Positions 1 through 15,000 of a stretch of 64,000 bases of DNA are shown here, in pieces. The DNA is from Carposina sasakii (taxonomy: Eukaryota > Arthropoda > Insecta > Lepidoptera > Carposinidae), in contig CP053148.1 of NCBI GenBank assembly GCA_014607495.2, forward strand, positions 11,160,001 to 11,224,000, read 5' to 3'. The notes beneath the pieces are model-generated. The model was given only the letters and a program-made list of their open reading frames with translations. It did not search any database and was not told where the DNA came from. The translations under genes and the position numbers were made by a program. The first letter of the stretch is position 1. Each line of letters begins with the position of its first letter.

Positions 1-23
1 CTGGGCAGGCGGGTTCGTGACCG
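1..23 (+). repeat. End of a 'TCCACTGCTGGAC' family repeat at the window edge
   Basis: The first bases (CTGGGCAGGCGGGTTCGTGA) match the internal part of the repeat at 4055-4320, 18815-18920 and 50328-50565, so a further copy is cut by the left edge. The rest of this short stretch is dynein intron. Confidence 0.5.
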
Positions 24-3000
24 AAAAATAAATAGTAAATAACCCAATATAATATAGTTACCCTGGAAACTTTGACTACGGTGTCGGGATTAAAGTCTTT
101 ATGCGTCAGATAAACTTTGATCTTCTTCAGCAGGGCATCTGGGATGTGATCCTTGTCATATTCCTCTAGTTTACCGATGAAGTTCACATCTGCTAGCAAC
201 TTCTTTGTGGAATCCCAATCGGGCCTGGAAAATTAAAGCACATTTGGAAGATAAATTCGTATAAAAGGATAAAGTTACAAATCTCATGCGACTGTTAAAC
301 AATTTAAGTATCTTTTCGATGTAATTAACGGTTTTAGTATATGCATGTATAATTTGAGAACGATATTCGGCTTAGTGTTTTTCTCTGATTAGTTATTTTA
401 AAATTACAATTAGTGCGTAGCCAAAACTGAGTTATTCAGTAAAATTTTTTAAACATAATTATATGTATATATTATATGTTAGGTATGCATTTGCCATTAG
501 AAATTACAAATCGTTACGTTAATGTAAAACGGCCAACCAAATACATTTAGGGGTAACAGCGTGATGTAGTCAAAGAAACAATGTAATTGGTTAACTACTT
601 AACGTTAACGTGAACGAGTAAAAATTGCAAACACACACTCAGCAAACTCGTACATAACCTAAATTTAAATGAAAACTACAGTTACTAAGGTTTAAAATAG
701 CTTAAATAGCAAACTTAGAAAAGCAGCAATGTACAACTCACTTAGCTCCTAATAGGATACAAACAGGCTCCATAACGAATCGTACAAGCGCTGGAGGCTT
801 TTGGAACGCTTTTAGCTCATTAATATCCGCTTTATTAAGTGCTTTTAGCGCGTTCTGGGCCGCTTCCATAGCCGGCATCGCCAGAGCCAAGTCTGCTTTG
901 GCTTCGTCTGCTATTTCCTTTACCTCTTCTGCTTTTATCTGTATGTGAACGCATAGATTATTTGAATTATTTCTTTGCTCAGTTCTATCATAATCCTACA
1001 AATATGTGCATAATGCATTTATAAAATGTTTGTGAGGATGGATGTATGTGTGTATAGGTTTATAATGTCTGTTACTCATTCACGAAAAAGCTACACGTTC
1101 ATACACTACGTACATGTTCATAGTAAATTGCGTTAATAATAAAATTGATAAACCGCGCGATGTGTTTCGATAGTTACAATTTATTTAGATAACTATTAAA
1201 ATATAGTAATGAGTGACAAAGAAAGATACAGTTAGTATGAGCGCAAAAGAGATAGCAATACTTTATAAGCCGCGTCACTGTCATAAATTATGAAAACTGA
1301 AATATGGACTTAAAATTGACAGCCCATATGTTGGACTCGAATTATGATTTAAATAATAAAAAATATAAGTTACCGGTGAAATGTAATTCCTAAGCTTTTA
1401 TTACACAATGCAAAATATTTTTTACATCTCGTATGACACACGGAGGCAAATTTTATTTATTTAACTTCTTTGAAACTTAAACATAAGCACGTCTATGGTC
1501 ATGAAGAGCTCGGCGCATACTAAATAAATATTGGACAAAGCTCATACGTATATTTAAAGATCTAAAACCGTGTTCGAGAAGGCTACTCAAAAGAAAAAAA
1601 ACCTCATTGATGCTAACTAATAAAATAAATAACTAGCGAAAAGTGTTAGTGTGTATTACAATGTATGCCACGTCTTTTAGAATAATGGGCGTGACAAAGT
1701 ACAATTTTATACCTTAGCTTCAGCTTCGTCCTTCATGACAGCCTGCTTGACCGTGTCAGCCGCTTTCTGCTCCACTTTAAGTCGGTTGACTAGGGCGATG
1801 CCTTCCGCGGCCTTCTTGGCGAGGATCGGCTCCATTTCGCGGACCTGCTGCTCCATCACACCCACCACGTCGTATGTCTCGTACAGTTTCTGTTACACAC
1901 AATAGTTATATGAGGGGTAACGAGTACCGTGAACTCCTTAAGCATGATTGTTTCTACAGTGTAAAGTGGGAACGAAACTCTTCTATGATCACAGGTGGAT
2001 CCAGATTTGGCGGAGGACAAAAAAAGCTATAATAACTTGTAGTATTTATAGAAATGTTTGTTAAATCTTCCACTCATAGTATACAAAGACAACTTCACAC
2101 CATTGCCATCTTCCAACCGTCACCAGCGCAACCTGCCCTATCGGTTCTGGTTTCGAATCCCGGTGGACGTGTCCAATGATAATGATGAATATGATTGAAT
2201 ATCAATTGTTTGTTTCTAAGTCACGAATGTATTTACAATTTATGTTTTTTATTAAGCCATTTGGTGTCCCACTGCTGGATATATAGGTATAATTTATATT
2301 TTAGATTTGTGCACCGTTGCTTAAGTGCACTAAGGGATTGTGTTGTAACATACATACGCCTATGTTCCAAAGGGGTAGGTAGTGACTTAAGATCTCTATT
2401 TAGTATGCTCCAAACATACCTCTTTCACCTCTTTCACCTCATTCACATTCATTAAGTGCTTCACACATGCTCACCTTTACATGCGTTGTAAAATTTGTAA
2501 TAACATTGTTAGGCTATTTGCACTTTCCTATCAATCATGGGTCCGACCAGTGGTATATAGAATGTAAGACGAACCTGCAGACCACAAGAGATTCTGTCCC
2601 TTCCGCGGATGATGTCCTGCTGTTTCTTATCTAGCAGTGAGAGGTACAGTTTCAGCAGATCGAGGTAACTGCTCGGCGTCGTATAGAAGTACCGCCGCAT
2701 CTCGTTGTAAAGTCGATCCGTCATTTTGTCTACATCCTGGCGAGAAAGAAGATACTTTTATTGATATTATTATTACTAGTGGACTGTAGCAAAAAGTGTC
2801 CTATTAAGATACACCAGTAATTAGAATAGACCATACAAACATACAAATAGACGATTATTCTAAAAAGTTTTGGCTTCTATTGTCTCTGAAAAGGACCCAT
2901 TTTCTATTACTGATATGTGTCCAATGTAGTCCACAATTCTATTTGACTCGCTAACGACAGCACAAAATTAGTCTTATCAACTATTAGCAATTAACTCACG

Positions 3001-6000
3001 TGGCTAGACTGTTATTTCTGAAAAAATAAAGTCATTTTATAGATAATACCTCGTGCATTATAACGCAAAGCTGTGAGATCTTCTCTATATACTCGGCGTT
3101 ACCAAGCGGCGCTAGGCATTGCTTGGCCACTGAGAGCAGCGCCTCTGGCGGCCATTTAGTGAACCAGTCGATCGTGCAACAGTTCACGAGAGACGGGAAC
3201 ATGCGGCAACGCCGTCTGTAAAGTTATGAGGTTAAGAGCACTGTAAAGTTTGGACCACACCTGTCAGCACGTTTTCGCCTGTTTCTGTCGCCTTGTCCTT
3301 TTCTGTCGCTTTAAACCGTCTTTTGCTTGAGCGAAAATGGTGGGGCGGGATGAATGTTTACTGATCTTGCAAAATAAACCAGTTGTTGCCATACTTTAGG
3401 GCCCCTTCATCCCTGTCTCCGCAATGAGGCGAATTTGACGGCAACAATGAAACACCATGCCACAATAGATAGACAAGTATAGAAATAATCGTAAGTTACT
3501 CGTTCACGTAAAGCCCCGAAACGCAAACTTATGCCTATGGTCTGTCCGTAACAAATATAGAAAGTAACATTGACAATCAGCAAACAATTTGTGTATGCTT
3601 ATATGTCGAATAAAAAACCATTTCATTTCATAAAGAGGAAAATTTAATTTGAGTCCACTAAGGAGCTCGGTCATTCCGTCTGGCGATAAGCCATCAACTT
3701 GTCACTGATCATTTAGATCTGTCCCCACTATACTAAATGTGGCTGGGGCATCTCCCTTAAGATCCTGCAATATACGTACGTATGTGTTATAGGGTTTACT
3801 ATCAACCTCCTACATTAACAAAATAAGCATGTTGCACATCCAACTCACCTGAACGCCTCTCCCACCGGACTCATACAGATGCAGAGATGTAGTTTCGAGC
3901 GCACCCGGTTGATGAAGAAGTAGTAGACTCCGTCGCGATCCGCCGGGTTGAGGCCGGCCTTCGCGGCGTCCGGCCGACAACCCGTCTGTACCTGCTCGTA
4001 TGTGTCGCCGTCGAATAGGTTGGGCACTTCGCCTGAAATATACATCCTTCATCTACAGCCTATTGCAGTCCACTGCTGGACGTAGGCCTCCCCCAGGGCA
4101 CGCACAAGACTACTGCCATAGGGGGGGTTTTACCCATAGTCACCACGCTGGGCAGACGGGTTTGTGACCGCAGTCTGATTTTTGGACTATGTTGTCAGCA
4201 CGGGAGCTGCCCGCCTCCCGGAAACCCTTAATCGCCTCGTACAGGCACCGCGTACAGGCAATCAACACGGGCAGGCATGGGGCGGTAAAAACTCTACTAT
4301 GCCGGCACCACGCGGCAGATAAATCCTTAAATATCTATCTATATAGGTACATATAATAAAATTGTAACGGATCGATGTTTGTGCACGCTAATCTCAGAAA
4401 CGGCTGAACCGATTTCGATGCAGTTTTCAGGAATATATTGTGACAGGTCCCACTTAAAATATAAGCTACTTTTTATCCCGGATAACTTCGACATTTTGTT
4501 TTTTCTGCAGTCCACGCGAACGAAGTCGCGGGCGTCCACTAGTAATATAATAAATCCTTTCTAATACTTATGATATTATAAACTAGCGGCCGTCCACGGA
4601 TTCGCCCGCGTGAGAGTGCATTACTCCCGTGTGAAGCCGGGGCGGGTCCCTTGTTATCCCAACTAATATTATAAATGCGAAAGTAACTCTGTCTGTCTGT
4701 CTGTCTGTCTGTTACGCTTTCCCGCTTAAACCTCGCAACCGATTTTGATGAAATTTGGTACAGACAATCTTTAGACCCTGAGACAGAACATAGGCTACTT
4801 TTTATTTCGAAAAAAAGGGATGAAGGGGTTGAAATAGAGGTTGAAAGTTTGTATGGGATTTCTTAATTTTAAAAGATAAAACCATGAAACTTTATATTTA
4901 AGCACTTGATAAGAAATCATTAAACATTTGTTCTAGCATTTTTGAAATTTCGACCAGCTAAGGGGTGAAATAAGGGTTTGAAAGTTAGTATGCAAGTTCG
5001 TCAAATATCACGTCATAAGAAACAAAAAATCGTTTGTTCTAGCATTTTGAAATTTTTACCAGTTTGTAAGTATGGATTGATGGATGTTTATTACTCTTTT
5101 ACGTAAAAACGGCTTAGTGATTTTAATAAAATTTGGATTACAATTAGCCAACAGCCTGGATTAACACATAGGCTACTTTTTATCCCAGGGAAATATTTTA
5201 ATCCCGGATGATTTCGACATTTTGTTTTTTCTGCAGTCCACGCGGACGAAGTCGCGGGCGTCCACTAGTACATTATAAACCTTCCTCATGAATCACTATC
5301 TATTAAAAAAACGCATAAAAAAATCCGTTCCCTAGTTTGAAAGATCTAAGCATACATATGGACAGACAAATAGCGGCAAGCGACTTTGTTTTATAATATG
5401 TAGTGATGCGAAAGTAACTCTATCTGCCCCGTTTTCACGCCGATTTGAATAAAATTTTGTATACTGGTAGTCTAGAGGCTAAGAGAAAGGACATTATGCT
5501 ACTATTCAACCCGGAAAATATTTTTATCCCGAATAATTTATACATTATGTTTTTTGTTTAAGTTCACGCGGACGGAATCGCAGTCGTCCACTAATTGGTT
5601 ATTTAGGTATTCCTGTCCCCGATACTATTGAAAAACCTTTCGGTTTGATCAATAATTCACAACAAATATCAAAAACACATAAGCATAAGCAGTGCTTATA
5701 TACTATAACAATGTTGCGAGCGACAGAGAAATTCAGACAGTCATCGAAATCCCACTCAAATATCAATGCCCAGCTTAAGACTGTAGATCTCAGAGACCTG
5801 AAATTCTGGACGGATGTTATTTGTTGTCGTAGGCATTTGATAAAAAGGATTTCCCGAACTTCGGCCTTTAGAATATTCCTCTAAACAGTACTTAACGGAA
5901 TATCTAACCTGAGTTGAGCATATTATTGATGTCTTCAAGGAACTCCTCTTTAGTAATCTGAGTGTCGGTGAACAGAAACACGATGTCCTCGAAGTTGACT

Positions 6001-9000
6001 CCAGCACGCATGTACATCTTACGAAGGTCGTCGTGAAACTCGGGCGTGTCGTAGTTGCGTTTCAGTTCCATTCCCATACATCTAGGGGATAGCATCGGCA
6101 TATTTATCATACCAATTTTAGTTAAAGTTTGAGGGAATGTTTGGATGTTGGTTTTTTGAATGCTGAATAAATAATTTATTTCTTTCTTTCTTTAACACAA
6201 AAACTACCGAACGATTGCAAAACTTACTAAATAAATAAATATCATTGTAATAAGTGCTTATCAATGGTGGGGAAGCCCCATTAATGCGTTGCGCTGCGTT
6301 GCGTCGCAACGGATACCACATTGTATACATACCACATCTGCGTTACATCGACGCATTGGATATTATTTTGTTGGGGTTGCAGATGTATACTGGTCACTAC
6401 ACAAAGCATCGTGGTATAGACCTCGTTTATTGACATAATCTACTACGTCTCCACGGATCCACCAAACCGATCCTTTGGATGATAGCGCTAGTTACAATAT
6501 GTAACATTAAATTATGATTGCAATTTATCGCATACTAAAAATGTTTCCGAAATCAATCTATGAAACGGCATCTAGTGCACACTAAATCTGCTTGCTACAA
6601 CCCACTAGCACTGACCTGCACTCATTGACATGTCCCGCTAGGGTGGCCACACTGCGTCTCCCGGACCCCCCCGGACCCACCATGAGACAATGCCCCCTCT
6701 CAGCTCGCAACACCCGAGCCACTCTCACTACATGCTCGACGGCATCCTTGAATAATACGAGGTGCATTTCCGCGCGCGCGGTCGAGTTGTATTCTTCTAG
6801 GTATTCCTGCATAAATAGTTTGTATTCTAAATCCATTTATCTACACTGTATACTCGTATGCTATAGTAATCTTATCTTACTAAAATTATAAACGCGAAAG
6901 TTTGAGAGTATTGATGGATGGATGGATGTTTGTTACTCTTTCACGTAAAATCGGCTGTGGCGATTTCAATAAAATTTGGTATGGAGTTAGCTGACACCCT
7001 GGATTAACAAATAGGCTACTTTTTATACCGGGAAAATATTTTCATCCCGGATAATTTCGACATTTTGTTTTTTTGCAGTCCACGCGGATACCGGGTTCAC
7101 TAAAATATTTTCACGTTCGAAAACCGGAATCTCCTCATCATCACGATCATTTTTCTCCATCTTCTTCATCTTCTGGGAAGTTCGTTTCCAAAATATTAGG
7201 GTCCATGAGTTAGACTGTTTTTTCATAAATGCACATAGACGCGCGTAGCAGGACTTTTTCACGAAAAATAATTAATATCGTCTATAAAAAAACTAACATA
7301 AACACTAGACACTATAAATCGCACGATCAAGAATTTAAAAATTTTTTTTTCGCATTTTTTTTGGCATAAACTTACTTTATTTCATGTATAGAATACGCAC
7401 CCTTCGTTAAAGGTGGCCACAAAAAAACACCCTGTATTATAGAGCAAAGATTTCATTGTTCGCATTGAATAGGCTTTGAAATTATTAAACCGATTTGTAT
7501 GAAATTTTCGCCATTAGAACCCTACATCTTGATGAACATAGGCAGCTTTTTATCCCGGGATAAATTGGGGCTCATTAATTAGTAGTCAATAGGGCACAAG
7601 CCAAACTACGAAATGGACAGATTTTGATTAAACTTGCCATCAGAATAACAAATATGCTATATAGATTCGCGGGTAGCCGCTAGAGTAATATATCCTAAGC
7701 ATCATAAAATCCTACCTTCAAAATCACCATCAGCTTGTCCATATCAGGTATTTCGGCGTACACTCGATTTTCCTTCGGCACGGCAGAGTTGAGAAAGTCT
7801 CCAAACAGAAGCATCGGAGGGTGTTCAATGATCGGATCGTCCGGTATATCTAGGATCGGTTGCTGGAAATTCTTGGTGCATATATTGGACATTAATCGGA
7901 GGAAGTAGCTCTTGTCCTGAATGTTGATCAAGCGATCGTGGAATACTCGCAAGCATTCGTGGTAGAATAATCTGGAAGATTTATATGCAAACTTACTAAA
8001 TTCAATTGATTCATATCAGTTATTGTGTTATGAATTGAATAATTTACTGTGTAACTACAGTAATTTATCTTATTAAAATGATACTTGGAGGTGTGTTCTG
8101 GTATTAAAACGATTCTTTGGACCAATCTACTTTAAATTTTGTATTAATAAAGTTGAAAAGTCGTGAGCATCCGCTAGTATATATAAAATCAATTATATGA
8201 TTAATTAAATGATTAATAACTACCTAAGCATAGACTGCGGGAACCTCATAAAAGCAGCGTCGGCTTGCAGCACCCCTTGCATAGTCTTGGACAAGTCTCG
8301 CAAGTTGAACACGTAGTGCGATTTCGTAGGCGTAGGCAACAGTTCCGCGCATATCTTTAGGTAAATATCTACAGCTGCGTTCACTATTGGCTCGGCTAGG
8401 ACAGACACTTCGGTCACGAAGTCTTCCATGTGCCCTTTGAGAATTGCCTAAAAATAATACATCATTGAAGAAATCACTCGATATACTGACTGCGTGAGCT
8501 GCTATTTTTACCCTTTGAAGGAAATTTTTTACAAACGTTAAATGTCGTATTTATTCAAATCGAATCAAAATCCCATGAAATAACTTTCAAGCTTTAAAAA
8601 TAAAACTGTAAGTACTAAACTAAATTTGATCCATTTTTCGCATTTAAAAGAAACCTATATATTCATCTTTAGGCTCCAGAGTACATGTGTACCAAATAAA
8701 AATTTAAATTTAAGGTTCAGTAGTTTTAACGTAAAAGCGCGAACTACAAATATAGTTACTTTAGCATTTACTTATAACATATAAGGATTTAAGCAGTTAT
8801 TTCTAATAGGTCTATCTATTGATTATTATTAACCTTAAATATAGTCTTCATAGCGTCGGCATTCGGGGCGGAGATGTAGAACATAGCAAAATGGCGGACA
8901 AACCGCGCCGTCAGTGGGTTCCGTCCGCCGCCGGGCGGTGCGCAGGCGCACGACAACACCACGTCCAGTATGTCCTTCCAGTACAGCTTGTCGCGGTCGT

Positions 9001-12000
9001 ATAGACCTCCAAAGTCAAGATATTGCCTGGGGATGGAAAAATGTATTTAAAATTTTTGCGTAAAGCTTAGGCCGCACTACGGCTAAACCGCCGCGGATCT
9101 TAACCGCCTGATTTTGTGAGCAATAACCGTCAGTGCGGCCGCTTTCATTAGTTTCCTTTACTCACAAAATCCGACGGTTAAAAACCGCGGCGGTTTAGAC
9201 GTAGTGCGGACTTAGCCTGAATCCCTTTTTCGCGGTCGACTTTAAAACTTGTTTACACATTGCAAAGTGCAGGTGCTGGTTTAAAGTGTAGGTGCTGGTG
9301 TAAAGTGTAGGTGCGAAGTGAACAGTTTACTTTACACTTTGCAATCAGTTATTGATTTAACTTCGGTTTATTTTTGGGACCACCGACATTGTTACACGCC
9401 CCTCACTCGCAGTGCATATTAGATTTAGTAAGTATTTTCATTATGCACCCACGTTTTTTAAAGTTGAGCCCGAGAAAGGGACTCGAATGACATGACTTAC
9501 ACACTTTATAATGTGGGATCTTAAACAAAATGTAAGATCGTTGCGAACCGATATGAATTGACATATTTCAACGACGTATCTCTATCGAATCGATTGATAA
9601 ATAATGCACTTATGGGTTTATTTATAGGCACCTACACTTCAAAATGTGTAAATAAGGATTTAAATAAAGGCGCTTGAGATATATTAACCAGCAGGTAAAT
9701 TGTATAAATAGCTTGTGCATTTGTGTAGTTACCATATTGAAAATTTGATTTATATTTTATTGTGTAATCTGGAACACCAATATACGGGTCCAGCTGAAAA
9801 CCAGCGCTGCAGACCATCTGTTTTTGGTCTGCAGCTGTATGCTGAGCTGGGTTCCATTTTAGCAATGTTTTTCTGTTTAGGCTGTATTGTGAAACATTTT
9901 TAAATGCTGAATAAATAATTTCTTTGTTTCTTTCTTTCTATAGGTATATGTACGGTATTCAAAATACTTGAGCATAGTCTTACCGAAGCAGTTCAATAGT
10001 AGGCTGAGCACCGTAGACATCTAGTCTAGGCATGTTGACGTCATCTATGAAGATTATCACTTCCTTTCCAAGCGGCGCGCCGATCGCTTTACGAGGCCTC
10101 TTGTCTAGGCGGATTTCTATCACTTCCTGTATCATAAGTACATGGTTGTATGTCACTAAATATAATTACTCATCATATTAAATGTAAGCAAATGCTAAAC
10201 GTGATTGCAAAGAACTCCTTTATGATAATGTAGTTCTGTCTACACAATTTTGTGAACACAGCCGTGTGTGTATGTATGGTAATTTCGTGATGATGATACG
10301 TACTGATGCGGGACTCTACTAGAATACATCAGCTGCATCTCCTTCGTCGATTAAGGAACAGTGTGGTAAGCACGAACCTTTTCACGCGGCGTAACGCTAG
10401 CGACTCGCTAGCAAAATCTATGTGATTTGACAGTTTGGACGATAGCGTTACGGACTATCGAGAGGTTCGTGCTTACCCCTCAGAAGAGCGTTCAAACGAG
10501 CGACATGCTTCAAGTTTTCAGTGACCATTTACACCTAGCCGCGACATGCTAAGCTTGGGTATAGAATGCTGCTGTAGTGGTTACTATATTAATGAGACCA
10601 CATCCGTGTGTTTATGTATGTATGTAAATAAATTAGATTAGAAATAAAGCGATTACCTGCGTGCGTGTGCTACTAGTCTGAGCAGAGAAGTTCAGTGTAA
10701 CAGGTATATAGTATCCGCTTGACGCCATTTTAGCCAAAACTTCCGCTGCCACGCAGGTTTTTCCCACACCTAATAAGAAATAACGACAATAATAGAGATT
10801 ATTGCCCGCTTCAGCACAGGAAACAATATAAGATTGACTAATATCCTATATTACTGAATTTATTTCATGATATCAATATTCTAAATTGTCATTTAGCTGT
10901 ACCCGAGGACGGTTGGCGTCAGGCAGGTGGGCAGCATTTATATGTGTATACTGTTGGTGTGTCTTAATAAATAAGATGATGATGATGAAATATCCATACC
11001 AGTACTCCCAGTAAACATGACAGGTTTGCCAGAGCCTAGCAGCTTTTCAAACAGGTATCCATAACGAACGGTGTCTATCGTAGGCACCAGCGTCTCAAAG
11101 AAGGGCTTGTTGCAGTCGTACAGGAACTCTGGAATTATCTCCGCCCAAACCTTTAGGCGTCTAAGCTTCGTGTCCATGAACATATCAAAGAAATTGAACC
11201 CTTGTGGGAAACTGAAAGATTATAACGCGGTACTTTTTAATACAGTAAACACCATGATTGCGGAATCAGCAAAAAATAACATAACAATAAAAATAGATTA
11301 AAGCGTTCATCCTGCTATGACTCGAAGTCATTCGAAGACGTCTCGGCGGATTTAATAAATATTTCGAAAGGTTTAATTTAAACGCTCAGTTCGACCTAGT
11401 AGATGGCGCTGCAATCAAGTTCCAACAAGTAAAGCAAGATTAAAGTTTACGAGAAATTAAATCTTGTTTTATGTACTAGCGGGAGATAATTAAAAACAGC
11501 TTTAATTACATCATCGGCCTTTTGATTACCTAAAAGCAATAGCAAAGCCGAAGCCGCGCGATCGCGATAATTGAGTGTGTGTGTGTGCTTGTGCGAGGTG
11601 CGGGGTGCGGGAGGACGCCGAGCGCTCGTTGCGCGCACGCACACACTCTCAATTATCGCGATCGCGCGACTTCGGCTTTGCTATTGCTTTTACGTAATCA
11701 GGGGGCCGGGTGACCAAAAAACCACTTACTATTCAGCCTCTTCAAACTCTTCGAATTGTCGCTTGATGACCTCCTCGAAGAGCTTGCGGTTCGCTTCCAG
11801 TATGTTCCCTCCAATACACCAGACGTAGCAGAATATGAAGCAGTGAGCTATGTACAGTTTGATTGCCGCTTTGTCTGGGAACCGATCCCCGGGCTCCGAG
11901 AGTAATGCTCCCATTAGCACGCACACCGCTGACACTTTACTTATGTCTACCTACAATCAGTATAACTTATTATAAGTATTTTGTTGGCCTGAACTGAAAA

Positions 12001-15000
12001 ATGCTACTACTAATATCATGGATGTAAAAGTATGTTTATCTTTTCTGTTTTATGTCGAAAGGGCTAATCGCAACATGATGAAAATTGGTGGATACGAAAA
12101 TATCCTACTTAAGTTATTCTGTCATGGCGTTCCAGTACCTACCTTTCGGCTTCATCAGAAGTTTACATTATATATTTAGGACCAACTTTTCCAATAGTCA
12201 TATAGCCTATCTGAAAGATAAAGTCGACTAACTACTAACCTGTTTAATTCCAACACTGCATCTAGTGTTCACAAAGTTAAAGCCAGTTTCGAGCATTTTG
12301 AACAGTTCGTACAAGAATTCCGAGTTCTCCTGGGTATACATATTCTTTTCTACACCTGCCTCGAGCCACGAACGCACGAAGGGCAAAAAGCCCAGTTCAC
12401 CCGGATCTATGTACACCATGCCACATCGAGATACCGTCGCGGGGGACGCTTGGGCCAAATCTGCCACCTATTAGTGATAAGGATACACAATAGACTTATA
12501 GGAGGATTCGTTATGTTATAGTATCCAGACTTCATATCGGAAATACTCTCCACAACTCATGCTAGTCAAAATGCCGTTTCGAAATACGACGTGCTATGTC
12601 GTAATGCACGTTCAAGTAAAGGATGGATGGACGCCGAAGTGGCATTATAACATTTGTTCGTTGATATTGTGACGGGCGAAATTTTACACTATGGAGGTGT
12701 AGTATCAATCTGCAAATAGGGATGTTTACTATGGTTCAATTTTAATGACAATTTATGCTTATCAGAATAAATCATCAAAATCATACCTATTTGTAAAATT
12801 ACAATTTGATTAAGTATCCAAATGAGGTAGTCATAAAAGTTATGTGGGCAAGTCCATTTTTTGAAATAAATTTAAAATTACAACATCACATGTCCACATG
12901 CATCATTTACAGCAACTGTTGCTTCGTGACCATATTTATAAACGCAATATTTAAAATAGCTGCAGAACAAAAGTTCTTTTACGCGCATACAAGTTACTGA
13001 AAGAGTGAGCGTTTTTTGGCAAGTCTAAAATTGTGATTTTGAAATCGTTATATCCCGGAAAGTTTTCACGCCTCTCTTCATATCCCACCTCCTCTTTTAT
13101 ACATTCTTCATGGTCACTATCGTACATTCAGAAGATGTTAGTTCCGTCAACAAGCATATATACTATGAACTAGACCAGTTGTTCCCAATAAGTTTTTTTC
13201 TACATACCACTCTAAGAAAGATCTCAAACTCGCGTACCCCTTATTACAGGAACAATAAATAAATAAGATATGAAATTAGATGTATTTTGAATTTGTTATT
13301 ATCAAAATACAATACAAGATGACAGAGAACACCAGTTTTATTAATGTGACAAATGGGCACGTTTTTCTTTGCACATATAAATATATTTTAGTTTTATTTT
13401 TGGTACGCGCTGCGTACCCCTTCGTGCAACTTTACGTACCCCTGGGGGTACATGTACCACTTATTGGGAACCACTAAACTAGACTGTTCATATACCTCAA
13501 AAACCATATGCACGTATGGAGTCAGCTTGATTCTCTCCGAGTTGGACAAACACAACATTTTGTTGTCATCGAGCACGGTGTTCATATTCTCTATCCACAC
13601 TGCGTCGACCGGACCGTCGCAAATCAACCACTGGTGATCCGGTTTCTCACACTGGAAGGAATTTACATACGTTCTGTTGGAAACTGACCATTTATTCAAT
13701 GTCTTTGTGGACAATGAAAAAATCTTACAGCGCCATCTATTGGGTCGAATTTTAGTTTAGTCACATTATTGCTACGTTTATAACTTAACGTCACAGCGCC
13801 ACAATGCGATTGGTTGACTATCAAACATAAACACGTTCGTAAGCCAATTCGAGAACTAAAATTTAGTTAGGACTGCAAAACGTAAACACGATCAATAACA
13901 AATTCGTCATGATAGATGGCGCTGTAGTCGGGTTCCTAGATTATTGAGAGATAAAAGAGACTAACTCATATAAAACTATGATGATGATGATCTCCGACCG
14001 TATTTCGGTCAAGGCGACCAATCTCTACGGAGATTGGCCAGGTACGCAGGAGATATTATAGTGCACAAGTGTGTGCGCAAACACAGATGCACTCTCTATT
14101 CCGTTACTCTCATAGTCCGATGGGACGGAAAGCCGACGGACGGAGAGAGATCAGGCGCAGGACCAACGGTTTTACGTGCTTTCCGAGGCACGAGCTAAGT
14201 GACAATTTTGCAACATTAAAATCTGTACATGAAATAAATTCATTAGTACAGGCCCGTTTTGGGATCGAACTTACGCCTCCCGCTTGGAAGGTGCACGTCT
14301 TAACCACTGGGCTATCACCGCTATAAATATATACTCATCACGTAAGATTCATAATACTAATCAGATAAATACTGCCATACCTGGACAGCGGTCCTGAGGC
14401 ACAAAGGTAAGATGCCGTCATGCCACTCCAAGGTTTGCAAGTTCACTTCCCCATAGAGTTCGCCTATGGTCAGACTCTTCGGGTTCATTATATACTTGTG
14501 CACGGGCTGGTTTTGAGGACCTGCCACTTCGTTCTCGAACAATCTTGAGTATGTATCACCTAATACCTGAAGTATATGTAAAGATAGTAAGATTTGATCG
14601 TGGCTGCCAAATATCATCTTTCTGTACAGTTGCGTAATATGTAACTTACAAAAATAATGCCAAAGCAATGTGTTTGTGAAAAAGTAATGTGTGGCATCCT
14701 TCCACGCCTCTCACTCATTTTCGTGAACGCATTGCTTTTGCATTTTACGTAATTTCTCTGCTAGACGGTACACATCGTTATATGTTTTATCACTGTTTAA
14801 AAGTGTTAGGTTAGTTTAGGTTAGGTTGCAGGGTGCAGTACGAACATATCTTCCTTCGTCTTCCATATTGATATAATTATGATTCTACGCATGTCCCCTG
14901 TTTATTGAATACTCACATGTAGCACAGTAGTTTTCCCCCCTCCAGTGGGCCCCACCAACATTACACCCCATCGCACTATCATAGTTTCGTGTAACTGTAT

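Noticed and set aside
7023..7262. Acidic/Lys-rich minus-strand ORF between dynein exons 38 and 39
   Set aside because: It overlaps a truncated Helitron-like element, and exons 38 and 39 join in phase without it.
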